Source of the DNA: Micromonospora antibiotica
GTDB lineage: Bacteria; Actinomycetota; Actinomycetes; Mycobacteriales; Micromonosporaceae
Direction: 5' to 3'
DNA length: 64,000 nucleotides
NCBI RefSeq assembly: GCF_017599305.1
Contig: NZ_JAGFWR010000013.1
Location: forward strand, 107,153 to 171,152
Made by a program: the position numbers and the translations under genes. The notes under the pieces are model-generated. The model worked only from the letters and a program-made list of their open reading frames with translations. It had not been told where the DNA came from and made no database searches. The first letter of the stretch is position 1, and each line of letters starts with the position of its first letter. This document shows, one piece after another, positions 52,178 through 61,815 of this stretch.

Positions 52178-54916
52178 CTAGCTGTCGCCGCCGGTCTCAC
52201 CGACCGGGGCGGCGTTGACGTCGTCGATCGCGTACTTCTTGGCCGCCTCGGCCGGGACACCGGCCGGGATCGTCCCGCGCAGGGCGAGCTGCCGCAGCGT
52301 CGCCACCGCCACCGACTCGGCGTCGACGTGGAAGTGCCGGCGCAGCGCGTGCCGGGTGTCCGACATGCCGAAGCCGTCGGTGCCGAGCGAGGTGTAGTCA
52401 CCCGGTACCCAACGGGCGATCAGGTCCGGTACCGCGCGCATCCAGTCGCTGACCGCGACCTTCGGCCCGTCGGCCTCGGCCAGCTTCTCCTGGATGTACG
52501 GCACCCGCTGCTCCGCGCCCGGGTTGAGCAGGTTGTGCTCCTCGCAGAGCACCGCGTCGCGGCGCAGCTCCGACCACGAGGTCACCGACCAGACGTCGGC
52601 GGCCACCCCCCAGTCCTGGGCGAGCAGCTGCTGCGCCTTGAGCGCCCACTGCATGCCGGTGCCGGAGGCCAGGATGTTGGCCCGCGGCCCGTCGACCTGC
52701 GGGGCCGGCGCATAGCGGTAGATGCCCTTGAGCAGCCCCTCGACGTCCAGCTCGGACGGCTCGACCGGCTGGTGGATCGGCTCGTTGTAGACGGTGAGGT
52801 AGTAGAAGATGTTCTCCTGGTCCTCGCCGTACATCCGGTGCAGGCCGCGCTCCACGATGTGCGCCAGCTCGAACCCGAACGCCGCGTCGTAGGCGACCAC
52901 CGCCGGGTTGGTCGCGGCCAGCAGCAGCGAGTGGCCGTCCTCGTGCTGGAGGCCCTCACCGTTGAGCGTGGTCCGCCCGGCGGTCGCGCCGAGGACGAAG
53001 CCCCGGGCCATCTGGTCGGCCGCCGCCCAGAAGCCGTCACCGGTGCGCTGGAACCCGAACATCGAGTAGAAGATGTACATCGGGATCATCGGCTCGTCGT
53101 GGGTGGCGTACGCGGTGCCGGCGGCGGTGAACGAGGCGACCGAACCGGCCTCGTTGATCCCCTCGTGCAGGATCTGCCCGGTCGTCGACTCCTTGTAGGA
53201 CAGGAACAGGTCCCGGTCGACCGAGGTGTACCGCTGGCCGTGCGGCGAGTAGATCTTCGCGGTCGGGAAGATCGAGTCCAGGCCGAAGGTACGCGCCTCG
53301 TCCGGGATGATCGGCACCCAGCGCTTGCCGAACTCCTTGTCCTTCATGATGTCCTTGAGCAGGCGGACGAAGGCCATCGTGGTGGCCACCTTCTGCTTGC
53401 CCGAGCCGCGCTTGACGTCGGCGAACCGCTCCGGCCCCGGGATCGACAGCTTCTTGTGGCTGGTCCGCCGGGACGGCAGGTAACCGCCGAGCTGCTCGCG
53501 CCGCTCCCGCAGGTAGGCCATCTCGTCCGAGGACTCACCCGGGGTGTAGTACGGCGGCAGGTAGGGGTTGTCCTCCAGCGCCTTGTCCGGGATGTCCAGG
53601 TAGAGCCGGTCGCGGAACAGCTTGAGGTCGTCAAGCGTCAACTTCTTCATCTGGTGCGTGGCGTTGCGGCCCTCGAAGTGCGAGCCCAGCGTCCAGCCCT
53701 TGATGGTCTTGGCCAGGATGACGGTCGGCTGCCCGGTGTGCTCGGTGGCCGCCTTGTAGGCCGCGTAGAGCTTGCGGTAGTCGTGCCCGCCCCGCTTGAG
53801 GTTCCAGATCTCGTCGTCGGACAGGTGCTCGACCATCTTGCGGGTCCGCTGGTCCCGACCGAAGAAGTGCTCCCGCACGTACGCCCCGGACTCCGCCTTG
53901 TAGGTCTGGTAGTCGCCGTCGGGGGTGGTGTTCATCAGGTTGACCAGCGCGCCGTCGGTGTCCGCGGCGAGCAGCGGGTCCCACTCCCGGCCCCAGACCA
54001 CCTTGATCACGTTCCACCCGGCGCCCCGGAAGAACGCCTCCAGCTCCTGCATCACCTTGCCGTTGCCCCGGACCGGGCCGTCCAGCCGCTGAAGGTTGCA
54101 GTTGATCACGAAGGTGAGGTTGTCCAGCTCCTCGCGGGCGGCCACGCCGATCGCGCCGAGCGACTCCACCTCGTCCATCTCGCCGTCGCCGAGGAAGGCC
54201 CAGACGTGCTGCTGGGAGGTGTCCTTGATGCCCCGGTGCTGCAGGTAGCGGTTGAACCGGGCCTGGTAGATCGCGTTCAGCGGGCCCAGACCCATGGAGA
54301 CCGTGGGGAACTCCCAGAAGTCGGGCATCAGCCGCGGGTGCGGGTAGGACGGCAGCCCGCCGCCCGGGTGGGACAGCTCCTGCCGGAACCCGTCGAGCTG
54401 GTCCTCCGAGAGCCGACCCTCCAGGAACGCCCGCCCGTACATGCCGGGGGAGGCGTGCCCCTGGTAGAAGACGTGGTCGCCGCCGCCCGGGTGGTTCTTG
54501 CCCCGGAAGAAGTGGTTGAAGCCCACCTCGTAGAGGGAGGCGGAGCTGGCGAAGGTGGAGATGTGCCCACCGACGCCGATCTCCGGCCGCTGCGCCCGGT
54601 GCACCAGCATCGCCGCGTTCCACCGGACGTACGCCCGGATCCGCCGCTCGATGTGCTCGTCACCCGGGAACCAGGGTTCCTGCTCCGGGGTGATGGTGTT
54701 GATGTAGTCGGTGGTGGTCAGGGACGGCACCCCGACCTGCCGCTCGCGGGCCCGCTCCAGCAGGCTCAGCATGACGTACCGGGCGCGTTTGGTTCCGCGC
54801 TCGTCGATGACACCGTCGAGCGACTCGACCCACTCGCTGGTTTCTTCGGGGTCGATGTCCGGAAGCTGGCTCGGCAGACCAGCGGTGATCACCGGGCGCT
54901 TGCGTTCCGTAGCCAC
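52178..54916 (-). CDS. aceE: Pyruvate dehydrogenase E1, homodimeric
   Basis: This 912-residue thiamine-diphosphate enzyme decarboxylates pyruvate to feed acetyl-CoA synthesis. The TPP-binding segment WAFLGDGEMDEVESLGAIGVAAREELDNLTFVINCN and the GGHISTFASSASLYEVGFNHFF entry are typical of AceE. Length is near that of E. coli AceE. GTG is preceded by CGAGGGAACG. The E2 and E3 subunits are not in the window. In Mycobacterium aceE sits close to fasR-fabD and ahpE, as it does here at greater distance. Confidence 0.96.
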   Translation of the reverse strand: MATERKRPVITAGLPSQLPDIDPEETSEWVESLDGVIDERGTKRARYVMLSLLERARERQVGVPSLTTTDYINTITPEQEPWFPGDEHIERRIRAYVRWNAAMLVHRAQRPEIGVGGHISTFASSASLYEVGFNHFFRGKNHPGGGDHVFYQGHASPGMYGRAFLEGRLSEDQLDGFRQELSHPGGGLPSYPHPRLMPDFWEFPTVSMGLGPLNAIYQARFNRYLQHRGIKDTSQQHVWAFLGDGEMDEVESLGAIGVAAREELDNLTFVINCNLQRLDGPVRGNGKVMQELEAFFRGAGWNVIKVVWGREWDPLLAADTDGALVNLMNTTPDGDYQTYKAESGAYVREHFFGRDQRTRKMVEHLSDDEIWNLKRGGHDYRKLYAAYKAATEHTGQPTVILAKTIKGWTLGSHFEGRNATHQMKKLTLDDLKLFRDRLYLDIPDKALEDNPYLPPYYTPGESSDEMAYLRERREQLGGYLPSRRTSHKKLSIPGPERFADVKRGSGKQKVATTMAFVRLLKDIMKDKEFGKRWVPIIPDEARTFGLDSIFPTAKIYSPHGQRYTSVDRDLFLSYKESTTGQILHEGINEAGSVASFTAAGTAYATHDEPMIPMYIFYSMFGFQRTGDGFWAAADQMARGFVLGATAGRTTLNGEGLQHEDGHSLLLAATNPAVVAYDAAFGFELAHIVERGLHRMYGEDQENIFYYLTVYNEPIHQPVEPSELDVEGLLKGIYRYAPAPQVDGPRANILASGTGMQWALKAQQLLAQDWGVAADVWSVTSWSELRRDAVLCEEHNLLNPGAEQRVPYIQEKLAEADGPKVAVSDWMRAVPDLIARWVPGDYTSLGTDGFGMSDTRHALRRHFHVDAESVAVATLRQLALRGTIPAGVPAEAAKKYAIDDVNAAPVGETGGDS

Positions 54917-55157
54917 AGGCGTTCCCTCGGTTGTGTGTGGGATAGGTCTCTAGCGCCATCCTGCCCTCTGGTGGCACCCGTCGTCACCTCTAGCTCCCCC
55001 AGACGCGACGCTGAACACAGGTACCCGCCGGTAACTTTGCCCGGTCGGTCGCGTCGGGGCCGGCCGCCGTCGCCCCGTCGGGGTCGGCCCACCGGGGGCC
55101 CGGCCCGACGGCCGGGGACGGCGGCGGTAACGGGTCGGATGCGGCAGAATGCGCCGT

Positions 55158-55562
55158 ATGCGCAGCGAGGTGATCACCGTCCGGACCGGTTCCCGACCCA
55201 CCGTCGTCGACGTCACGGCCGAGGCCGAGCGGTTCGTCGCCGGGCAGGGCGACGGCCTGCTGCACGTCTTCGTGCCGCACGCCACCGCCGGGGTGGCGAT
55301 CATCGAGACCGGCGCCGGCTCCGACGACGACCTGCTGCGGGCGTTCGACGACCTGCTGCCCACCGACGACCGCTGGCGGCACCGGCACGGCTCGCCCGGC
55401 CACGGCCGCGACCACGTGCTGCCCGCCTTCGTCCCGCCGTACGCGACCCTGCCGGTGCTCGGCGGGCGACTCCAGCTCGGCACCTGGCAGTCGGTCTGCC
55501 TGGTCGACCCCAACGGTGACAACCCGTCGCGCCAGCTCCGTTTCTCCTTCCTCCCCGGCTGA
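55158..55562 (+). CDS. YjbQ/UPF0047 family protein
   Basis: This 134-residue protein matches the YjbQ family: LLHVFVPHATAGVAIIE, DDLLPTDDRWRHRHGSPGHGRDHVLPAFV and LGTWQSVCLVDPNG, with several conserved His residues. Members show thiamine-phosphate synthase-like activity in vitro and form trimers, but the true role is unsettled. ATG at 55158 is chosen over 55149; both lack a strong ribosome site, so a leaderless start is possible. Confidence 0.88.
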   Translation: MRSEVITVRTGSRPTVVDVTAEAERFVAGQGDGLLHVFVPHATAGVAIIETGAGSDDDLLRAFDDLLPTDDRWRHRHGSPGHGRDHVLPAFVPPYATLPVLGGRLQLGTWQSVCLVDPNGDNPSRQLRFSFLPG

Positions 55563-55657
55563 CCCCGCCCCGCCCGCCCTCGCCGCCGGCCACCCGGCCG
55601 CGCCGTCGCCCGGCCGCACCGGCCCCCGGCGCGTCCCGGCCGCCGCGTCGGGGTGGC

Positions 55658-57325
55658 TCAGCGCAGCCCGGTCTCCGTCTCGACGGTGTACCGGTCCCGG
55701 TCCACGCCCGGCGGCAGCGCGCGGGCCGTCGTCGGCGGCCGGTCGCCCGTCTGGTGCAGGCCGGGCACCCGGTCCTCGACCACGAACGACGCCCGTGGGT
55801 ACGCCGGGGCGCCCGCCCGGCTCACGTACGGCAGCACCATGAAGTCCGCGCTGAGCTGCGCCGGGGTGATCGTGGTCCGGACGAAACCGCGCAGGTCGTT
55901 CTGGAACCGCAGGTGCGGATTGGTGCGCAGCCAGGGGTGCGAGCCGCTGGCCGAGTCGAACCCGTCCCCGCCCGAGGTGACCGAGGAGCAGACCAGCTCG
56001 ACGCCGACCGTCCGCGCGCCCGGGTCGAGGTAGTCCAGCTTCAGGTCGGCGGCCCAGTGCGCGTGCACGTCCCCGGTGAGCACCACCGGGTTGCGCACCC
56101 CGGCGTTCACCCAGCCCCGGGTGATCCGGTCCCGGGAGGCCAGGTAGCCGTCCCAGGCGTCCATGCTGGTCAGCCGGGTCGGCCCGGGGTCGCGGTCCCG
56201 GGCGGCGAAGAACACCTGCTGGGCGAGGAGGTCCCAGCGGGTGTCGGAGCGGCGGAACCCGTCCAGCAGCCACTGCTCCTGTGCCGTCCCGGTGATGGTG
56301 CGGCCCGGGTCGGCCGCCGCCGGGCAGTCCCGGTAGCCGTCCCCGCACGCCTGGTCGTCCCGGAACTGCCGGGTGTCGAGCAGGTGGAAGGTGGCCAGCC
56401 GGCCCCAGCGCAACCGCCGGTGCAGCGCGATGTCCGGACCGCGCGGCACCGAGGCCCGCCGCAGCGGCATGTTCTCGTGGTACGCCTGGAAGGCGGCGGC
56501 CCGCCGGGCCAGGAAGTTCGGGTCCGGCTCCTCCGGCACCGCGCCGGCCCAGTTGTTCTCCACCTCGTGGTCGTCGAAGACCACCGCCCAGGGGGCCACC
56601 GCGTGCGCCGCCTGCAGATCCGGGTCGGTCTTGTACTGCGCGTGCCGCTGCCGGTAGCCGGCCAGTGTCCGGGTCTCCGGCCCCTCGTGCCCGCGCGGCC
56701 GGTCCGGGCCGTACTCCCGGGCGTACTCGTACTGGTAGTCGCCGAGGTGCAGGATGAGCTCCGGCGCGCTCTCGGCCAGCCGCCGGTAGGCGGTGAAGTA
56801 CCCCTGCTCGTAGTGGGAGCAGGAGACGAAACCCATCGCCAGCGCGGCGGGCAGGGACGCCGGGTCGGGCGCGGTGCGGGTCCGCGCGGTGGGGGAGAGG
56901 TGCCCCTCGGCCCGGAACCGGTAGAAGTACTCCCGCCCCGGCAGCAGCCCGGTCAGCTCGACGTGCACGCTGTGCGCCGACTCGGGTCGGGCGGTCGCCG
57001 TACCCCGCTGGACGACGTGCCGGAACAGCTCGTCGGCGGCCACCTCCCACTGCACCTCGACCGTCCGGTCGGGCATGCCGCCCAACCCGTCCCCGGCCAG
57101 CGGCTGCGGGGCCAGCCGGGTCCACAGCACCACCCCCTCGTGGTCCGGGTCGCCGGAGGCCACCCCGAGGGTGAACGGCCAGATCAACGGTCGGTGGCGG
57201 GCGGTGCCCACCGGGCGGGCGGGACGCCCGTCGGCGGCGTCGGCGGACGTCGGCAGACCGGCGGTCACGCTGGCCGCGCCGAGCGCCGCGCCGGAGAGCA
57301 GGACGGTACGGCGGGACAGTGCCAT
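55658..57325 (-). CDS. phoD: Alkaline phosphatase D
   Basis: This 555-residue Tat-exported phosphodiesterase/phosphomonoesterase has the signal SRRTVLLSG, an N-terminal Ig-like PhoD domain (FTLGVASGDPDHEGVVLWTRL) and a metallophosphatase domain with SCSHYEQGYF, HLGDYQYEY, VFDDHEVENNW and TGDVHAHWAADL metal-binding motifs. It releases phosphate from extracellular organic phosphate using Ca and Fe. GGGAGG precedes the ATG. A PHO-box-like direct repeat lies about 50 bases upstream, consistent with induction by phosphate starvation through PhoP. Confidence 0.94.
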   Translation of the reverse strand: MALSRRTVLLSGAALGAASVTAGLPTSADAADGRPARPVGTARHRPLIWPFTLGVASGDPDHEGVVLWTRLAPQPLAGDGLGGMPDRTVEVQWEVAADELFRHVVQRGTATARPESAHSVHVELTGLLPGREYFYRFRAEGHLSPTARTRTAPDPASLPAALAMGFVSCSHYEQGYFTAYRRLAESAPELILHLGDYQYEYAREYGPDRPRGHEGPETRTLAGYRQRHAQYKTDPDLQAAHAVAPWAVVFDDHEVENNWAGAVPEEPDPNFLARRAAAFQAYHENMPLRRASVPRGPDIALHRRLRWGRLATFHLLDTRQFRDDQACGDGYRDCPAAADPGRTITGTAQEQWLLDGFRRSDTRWDLLAQQVFFAARDRDPGPTRLTSMDAWDGYLASRDRITRGWVNAGVRNPVVLTGDVHAHWAADLKLDYLDPGARTVGVELVCSSVTSGGDGFDSASGSHPWLRTNPHLRFQNDLRGFVRTTITPAQLSADFMVLPYVSRAGAPAYPRASFVVEDRVPGLHQTGDRPPTTARALPPGVDRDRYTVETETGLR

Positions 57326-57374
57326 GGGAACCTCCCGGGATGTGGTGCGTACCTGACCCCGGCAGCGTCGCGAC

Positions 57375-57396
57375 CCACGGTGACCGTCAGGTGACG
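57375..57396 (-). promoter_or_regulatory. PHO-box-like direct repeat upstream of phoD
   Basis: On the minus strand CGTCACCTGAC is followed at an 11-base period by GGTCACCGTGG. The two units match 8 and 9 of 11 positions of the Streptomyces PhoP direct-repeat unit. Distance to the phoD start is about 50 bases. Confidence 0.65.
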
Positions 57397-57561
57397 ACTG
57401 GAGACCGTCGTCGTCTCCGCCAGCCGAACAGCGGCCGGCGACCGCCCCGGCCGGCGTGTCGGTCGGTCGTTGGTCGGGCGGCGCGGCCCGACGTCGGCAT
57501 CCGGCGGGCAGCGGTGTCGATCGGCCCGGTGGTGCGGTAGGCGCGGACGTACAGTCGGGGG

Positions 57562-58041
57562 ATGACGCAGGGGGCCGGCCGCACGCAGGCCGACCGGGGC
57601 GACCGCGCCGGGTTGACCGGCGAGACGGTACGCCGGTTCCTGCACGTCGCCGACGCGATCCGGCACGACCAGGAGGCCGCTCTCGGTGCGTTGGGACTCA
57701 CCCCGGCGGTGGCCCGCGCACTGTGCGAATTGGACCCGGACAGGCCGTCGCCGGCGCGTGACCTCGCCGTCCGGTTGGCGTGCGACCGGTCCAACGTGAC
57801 CGCCCTGGTCGACCGGCTGGAACAGGCCGGCCTGGTCACCCGCCGGGTCGACCCGATCGACCGGCGGCAGAAGACACTGCTGGTCACCGACGAGGGCCGC
57901 CGGGTGCGGGAACGGGTGCGCGAGGCGCTGTCGGGTTCCCGGCTGCTCGTCGGATTGACCGTCGAGGAGCTGTCCACGCTGCGGGAACTGGTGGAGAAGG
58001 TGTCCGACGGGGACTGCCCGCAGCGGTGCGCGGTGGACTGA
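57562..58041 (+). CDS. MarR-family transcriptional regulator
   Basis: This 159-residue winged-helix regulator has the MarR helix-turn-helix LTPAVARALCELDPDRPSPARDLAVRLACDRSNVTALVDRLEQAGLV and the wing RRVDPIDRRQKTLLVTDEG, flanked by dimerisation helices. A Cys pair near the C-terminus (DGDCPQRCAVD) could sense redox state. It lies 62 bases before the E1 dehydrogenase gene and diverges from phoD, so it may control either. Confidence 0.92.
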   Translation: MTQGAGRTQADRGDRAGLTGETVRRFLHVADAIRHDQEAALGALGLTPAVARALCELDPDRPSPARDLAVRLACDRSNVTALVDRLEQAGLVTRRVDPIDRRQKTLLVTDEGRRVRERVREALSGSRLLVGLTVEELSTLRELVEKVSDGDCPQRCAVD

Positions 58042-58103
58042 CTCACCCCGGTCGGGTCGTGTCTGAGTGGGCGACCGTGGCCTCCGTCGGTAATGCTGAT
58101 CGC

Positions 58104-61100
58104 GTGACCACCCCGCAAGATCTCGACGACCGGTTCCGGGAGACCCTGGGCGCGTTGCCCGAGCCCGAGCGGCGGCGTGACCCCGGGCAACCGGTACGGC
58201 CGGCCGCCGCGCTGACCGGACGGCAGTTGCTCGCCCTCTTCGACGCGCAGGTGACCAGCCGTCAGCTCGACCTGGCCGGCCGCTGGCTGCGCAGCTTCGA
58301 CGAGGGCTTCTACACGATCGGCTCCGCCGGGCACGAGGCGAACGCGGCGGTGGCCGCGGCGCTGCGCCCCACCGACCCGGCCCTGCTGCACTACCGCTCG
58401 GGCGCCTTCTACTGCCTGCGCGCCGCCCAGGCGGCCGGCAGCTTCCCGGGCGGCGACGGCCTGGCCGGCAGCTTCCCGGACAGTGACGCCGTGGCTGTCG
58501 ACTCCCCGGGCGGCGAAGGTCCGGCCGGCAGCTTCCCGGACGGCGATGGCCCGGCCGGCAGCTCCCCCGGCGGTGACGGCCCGGCCGGCAGCTTCCCGGG
58601 CGGTGACGCCGTGGCTGTCGGCTTTCCGGACGGCGATGGCCCGGCCGTCGACCGCTCAGGCGGGGACGGCGTGGCGGCGATCGGTTCCCCGCCCGCCGGC
58701 GGTGACCCCGACGACGGCACCGCCCCGGGGGCCGGTGAGCCGGAATCCCTCCACCCGGTCGGGGCACCGGACCGCACAGGTGCGTCGTCGGCCGCCGGGA
58801 GCGGCCCCGCCGGATCGTCGCCGACAGCCGGTCCAGCGGCCGACGCCGGGGACGAACGTCCCGCGCCGGTGGGCACGACCGACCCCCTCGACGGTGATGC
58901 CTTCCCGGTCGGCCAGCCCGCCCCGGTCGGCCCGGTGGCCTACCGGGTGGGCAGCGACGGCACCACCGAGCCGGTGCCCCGGCAGCGGCCCGCCGCCCCG
59001 GAGGGCACCCCCGCCGAGCCCGCCGCCCCGGTGACTGCCGCCCCGGACCCCGCCCCGGGCAGTCCCACCGCCGCCGATCCCGTCCCCACCGCCGTGGGTC
59101 CGGTCTCCGCCGGTCCCGGTCCGGCCGGCCCCGGGCTCCCGGTGACCGGGACGTCCCCGGCAACGGCGGTCGACCCGGGACCGGGCGGGGACGACGGGTG
59201 GCAGGAGGCGTACGCCGGGGCGGCCCGGGACGTGCTGCGCGGGATGGTCGCCTCGACCCTCGACCCGATCGCCGGGGGCCGGCACAAGGTCTTCGGCCGG
59301 GCCGACCTGGCGGTGGTGCCGACCACCTCCACCATCGCCTCGCACCTGCCCCGGGCGGTCGGCCTGGGCCTGGCCCTGGAACGGCTGCGCCGGATCGACA
59401 CCGCCGGCCGGCGCGACGACCCGGCCGGTCCGCCGCGCTCGCCGTGGCCCCGCGACGCCATCGTGGTCTGCTCGTTCGGCGACGCCTCGGTCAACCATGC
59501 CAGCGCCACCGCCGCGTTCAACACCGCCGGCTGGTACGACCACACCGGCCTGCGGATCCCGGTGCTCTTCGTCTGCGAGGACAACGGCCTGGGCATCAGC
59601 GTCCGGTCGCCCGACGGCTGGGTGGAGCGGGTCCTGCGGGCCCGGCCCGGGGTGCGCTACTTCACCGCCGACGGCACCGACCCGGTGGCCGTGCACGCGG
59701 TGGCTGCCGAGGCCGCCGGCTGGGTGCGGCGGCACCGGCGGCCGGCGGTGCTGCACCTGCGGACGGTACGGCTGCTGGGGCACGCCGGGGCGGACGCCGA
59801 GCGGGCGTACCGCAGCACCGCCGAGATCGCCGCCGACGAGGCGCGCGATCCGGTGCTGGCCACCGCCCGGCTGCTCGTCGAGGCGGGGGTGGCCACCGGC
59901 GAGGAACTGCTGGCCCGCTACGACGAGCGGGGCTGGCAGGTGCGGCGGACCGCCGAGGAGGTGCTCGACGAGCCGAAGCTGACCGCCCCGGTCGACGTGG
60001 TGGCCCCGCTGTCGCCCCGCCGGCCCAAGCGGGTCGCCACGACGGTGGCGCAGGCGGCGCAGCGGGCGGCCGGGCCGGATGCGGCCGACCGGGTGGCGGC
60101 GTTCGGTGGCAAGCCCCCGGAGTTGGCCGGCCCGCTGACCCTGGCGCAGAGCATCAACGCCGCGCTCGCCGACGGGATGCTCAGCCACCCGCAGTTGGCG
60201 GTCTTCGGGGAGGACGTCGCCGCCAAGGGCGGGGTGTACGGGGTGACCAAGGGGCTGCGGGAGCGGTTCGGGGCGGCCCGGGTCTTCGACACCCTGCTGG
60301 ACGAGACGTCGGTGCTGGGGTTGGGGCTGGGCGCCGGGCTGGCCGGGATGCTGCCGGTGCCGGAGATCCAGTACCTGGCGTACCTGCACAACGCCGAGGA
60401 CCAGTTGCGGGGCGAGGCGGCCACGTTGCAGTTCTTCTCGCAGGGGGCGTTCCGCAACCCGATGGTGGTGCGGGTGCCGGGGCTGGCCTACCAGGAGGGG
60501 TTCGGCGGGCACTTCCACAACGACAACTCGGTGGCCGTACTGCGGGACGTGCCTGGTCTGGTGGTCGCGGTGCCGGCGCGGCCGGACGACGCCGGTCCGC
60601 TGCTGCGGACCTGCCTGGCCGCCGCCGTGGTGGACGGCACCGTCTCGGTGTTCCTGGAGCCGATCGCGCTCTACCACACCCGGGACCTGTACGAGCCGGG
60701 TGACGGTGAGTGGTTGGGGTCCTACGCCGAGCCGGCCGACTGGGCGGCCGGTCACGCGCCGATCGGCCGGGCCCGGGTGTACGGCGTCGGCTCGGCCGAG
60801 GACGTCACCATCGTCACGTTCGGTAACGGGGTGCGGATGTCGCTGCGGGCGGCGTCGACCCTGGCCGACGAGGGGATCGGCTGCCGGGTGGTGGACCTGC
60901 GGTGGCTGGCCCCGCTGCCGGTGGCGGACCTGATCCGGGAGGCGTCCGCGACCGGTCGGGTGCTGGTGGTGGATGAGACCCGGCGGTCCGGCGGGGTCGG
61001 TGAGGGGATCCTCGCGACGCTGGTCGACGCCGGATTTGTGGGAGCGGCGCGGCGGGTGGCCGCAGTCGACTCGTTTGTACCATTAGGTCCGGCTGCCCGT

Positions 61101-61160
61101 CAGGTGCTGGTCTCCGAGGATGCCATTACCCAGGGTGCCCGTACGCTGCTGGCACGGTAA
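58104..61160 (+). CDS. Fused E1 alpha/beta 2-oxoacid dehydrogenase with large low-complexity insertion
   Basis: This 1018-residue protein joins both E1 subunits of a branched-chain-type 2-oxoacid dehydrogenase. The alpha part begins at 1-108 (GSAGHEANAAVAAALRPTDPALLHYRSGAFYCLRAAQ) and resumes at about 362 (GGRHKVFGRADLAVVPTTSTIASHLP; TPP motif GDASVNHASATAAFN ending EDNGLGIS). The beta part starts near 680 (LTLAQSINAALADGMLSHPQLAVFGEDVAAKGGVYGVT). Residues about 109-361 are Gly/Ala/Pro/Asp repeats (GGDGPAGSFP) placed inside the alpha fold. It could supply branched acyl-CoA starters for FabH. The GTG start at 58104 has no ribosome site; GTG at 58059 is an alternative. Confidence 0.85.
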   Translation: MTTPQDLDDRFRETLGALPEPERRRDPGQPVRPAAALTGRQLLALFDAQVTSRQLDLAGRWLRSFDEGFYTIGSAGHEANAAVAAALRPTDPALLHYRSGAFYCLRAAQAAGSFPGGDGLAGSFPDSDAVAVDSPGGEGPAGSFPDGDGPAGSSPGGDGPAGSFPGGDAVAVGFPDGDGPAVDRSGGDGVAAIGSPPAGGDPDDGTAPGAGEPESLHPVGAPDRTGASSAAGSGPAGSSPTAGPAADAGDERPAPVGTTDPLDGDAFPVGQPAPVGPVAYRVGSDGTTEPVPRQRPAAPEGTPAEPAAPVTAAPDPAPGSPTAADPVPTAVGPVSAGPGPAGPGLPVTGTSPATAVDPGPGGDDGWQEAYAGAARDVLRGMVASTLDPIAGGRHKVFGRADLAVVPTTSTIASHLPRAVGLGLALERLRRIDTAGRRDDPAGPPRSPWPRDAIVVCSFGDASVNHASATAAFNTAGWYDHTGLRIPVLFVCEDNGLGISVRSPDGWVERVLRARPGVRYFTADGTDPVAVHAVAAEAAGWVRRHRRPAVLHLRTVRLLGHAGADAERAYRSTAEIAADEARDPVLATARLLVEAGVATGEELLARYDERGWQVRRTAEEVLDEPKLTAPVDVVAPLSPRRPKRVATTVAQAAQRAAGPDAADRVAAFGGKPPELAGPLTLAQSINAALADGMLSHPQLAVFGEDVAAKGGVYGVTKGLRERFGAARVFDTLLDETSVLGLGLGAGLAGMLPVPEIQYLAYLHNAEDQLRGEAATLQFFSQGAFRNPMVVRVPGLAYQEGFGGHFHNDNSVAVLRDVPGLVVAVPARPDDAGPLLRTCLAAAVVDGTVSVFLEPIALYHTRDLYEPGDGEWLGSYAEPADWAAGHAPIGRARVYGVGSAEDVTIVTFGNGVRMSLRAASTLADEGIGCRVVDLRWLAPLPVADLIREASATGRVLVVDETRRSGGVGEGILATLVDAGFVGAARRVAAVDSFVPLGPAARQVLVSEDAITQGARTLLAR
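58428..59190 (+). repeat. In-frame repeat expansion inside the E1 alpha coding region
   Basis: The first 240 bases are imperfect 30- to 36-base units containing GGCGGTGACGGCCCGGCCGG-like blocks, with longer Ala/Pro/Gly-rich sequence after them. The reading frame is kept throughout. Confidence 0.8.
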
Positions 61161-61273
61161 ATTCCGTTCCACCCGGTGCGCCACTTGCGCGACGGACCAC
61201 AACTGTGTGGACTCTGCCTGACGGCGTCACCGCGACGCCGCTGGGCAGGGACGAGATGAGGAGGCACGCGACA

Positions 61274-61711
61274 GTGAGCGCGACCGCTGGTCAGGCCGCC
61301 GACGGGGTACGTCTCCTGGCGGACCGGTTCGGGATCGAACCGGGCATGGTCGTCATGGAGATGGGGTACGACGAGGACGTCGACCAGGATCTCCGGGACG
61401 CCCTGACCGACCGCTGTGGAGAACTGGTCGACGAGGACACCGACGAGGTGGTCGACGCGGTGCTCGTCTGGTACCGCGACGGAGACGGTGACCTCTTCGA
61501 GCTTCTCGTCGACGCCCTCGGTCCGTTGGCCGACGCCGGAGTCGTGTGGCTGTTGACCCCGAAGGCCGGCCGGGACGGGCACGTCGAGCCGAGCGAGGTC
61601 GCCGAGTCGGCGCAGACCGCCGGGCTCCAGCAGACCTCGACCCTCAACGCCGGCCTGGACTGGAGCGCCGCCCGGCTCGTGCTGCGCCGGGGGTCCAAGG
61701 GGCGTAAGTAG
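61274..61711 (+). CDS. DUF3052 family protein
   Basis: This 145-residue acidic protein matches the actinobacterial DUF3052 family: VRLLADRFGIEPGMVVMEMGYDEDVDQDLRDAL, DAVLVWYRDGDGDLFELLVDALGPLADAGVVWLLTPKAGRDGHVEPSEVAESAQTAGLQQT and a basic C-terminus. The function is unknown. The gene precedes ahpE by about 100 bases, as its homologue does in M. tuberculosis (Rv2239c-Rv2238c). GTG at 61274 is chosen; GAGGAGG lies upstream. Confidence 0.9.
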   Translation: MSATAGQAADGVRLLADRFGIEPGMVVMEMGYDEDVDQDLRDALTDRCGELVDEDTDEVVDAVLVWYRDGDGDLFELLVDALGPLADAGVVWLLTPKAGRDGHVEPSEVAESAQTAGLQQTSTLNAGLDWSAARLVLRRGSKGRK

Positions 61712-61815
61712 GCTCCCCGGCCGGGCCGTGGCCCAACTGAGCAATCCCGCACCCGGGGCGTCCGCGCCGGGTGTGGCAGGCTGGACCCACCTCAGACTCG
61801 ACCCAAGGAGTTCGC

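Noticed and set aside
52328..55519. Very long plus-strand open frame (over 1000 codons) opposite aceE
   Set aside because: It is the antisense shadow of aceE in high-GC DNA, with Arg/Gly/Val-biased composition and no ribosome site or known motif.
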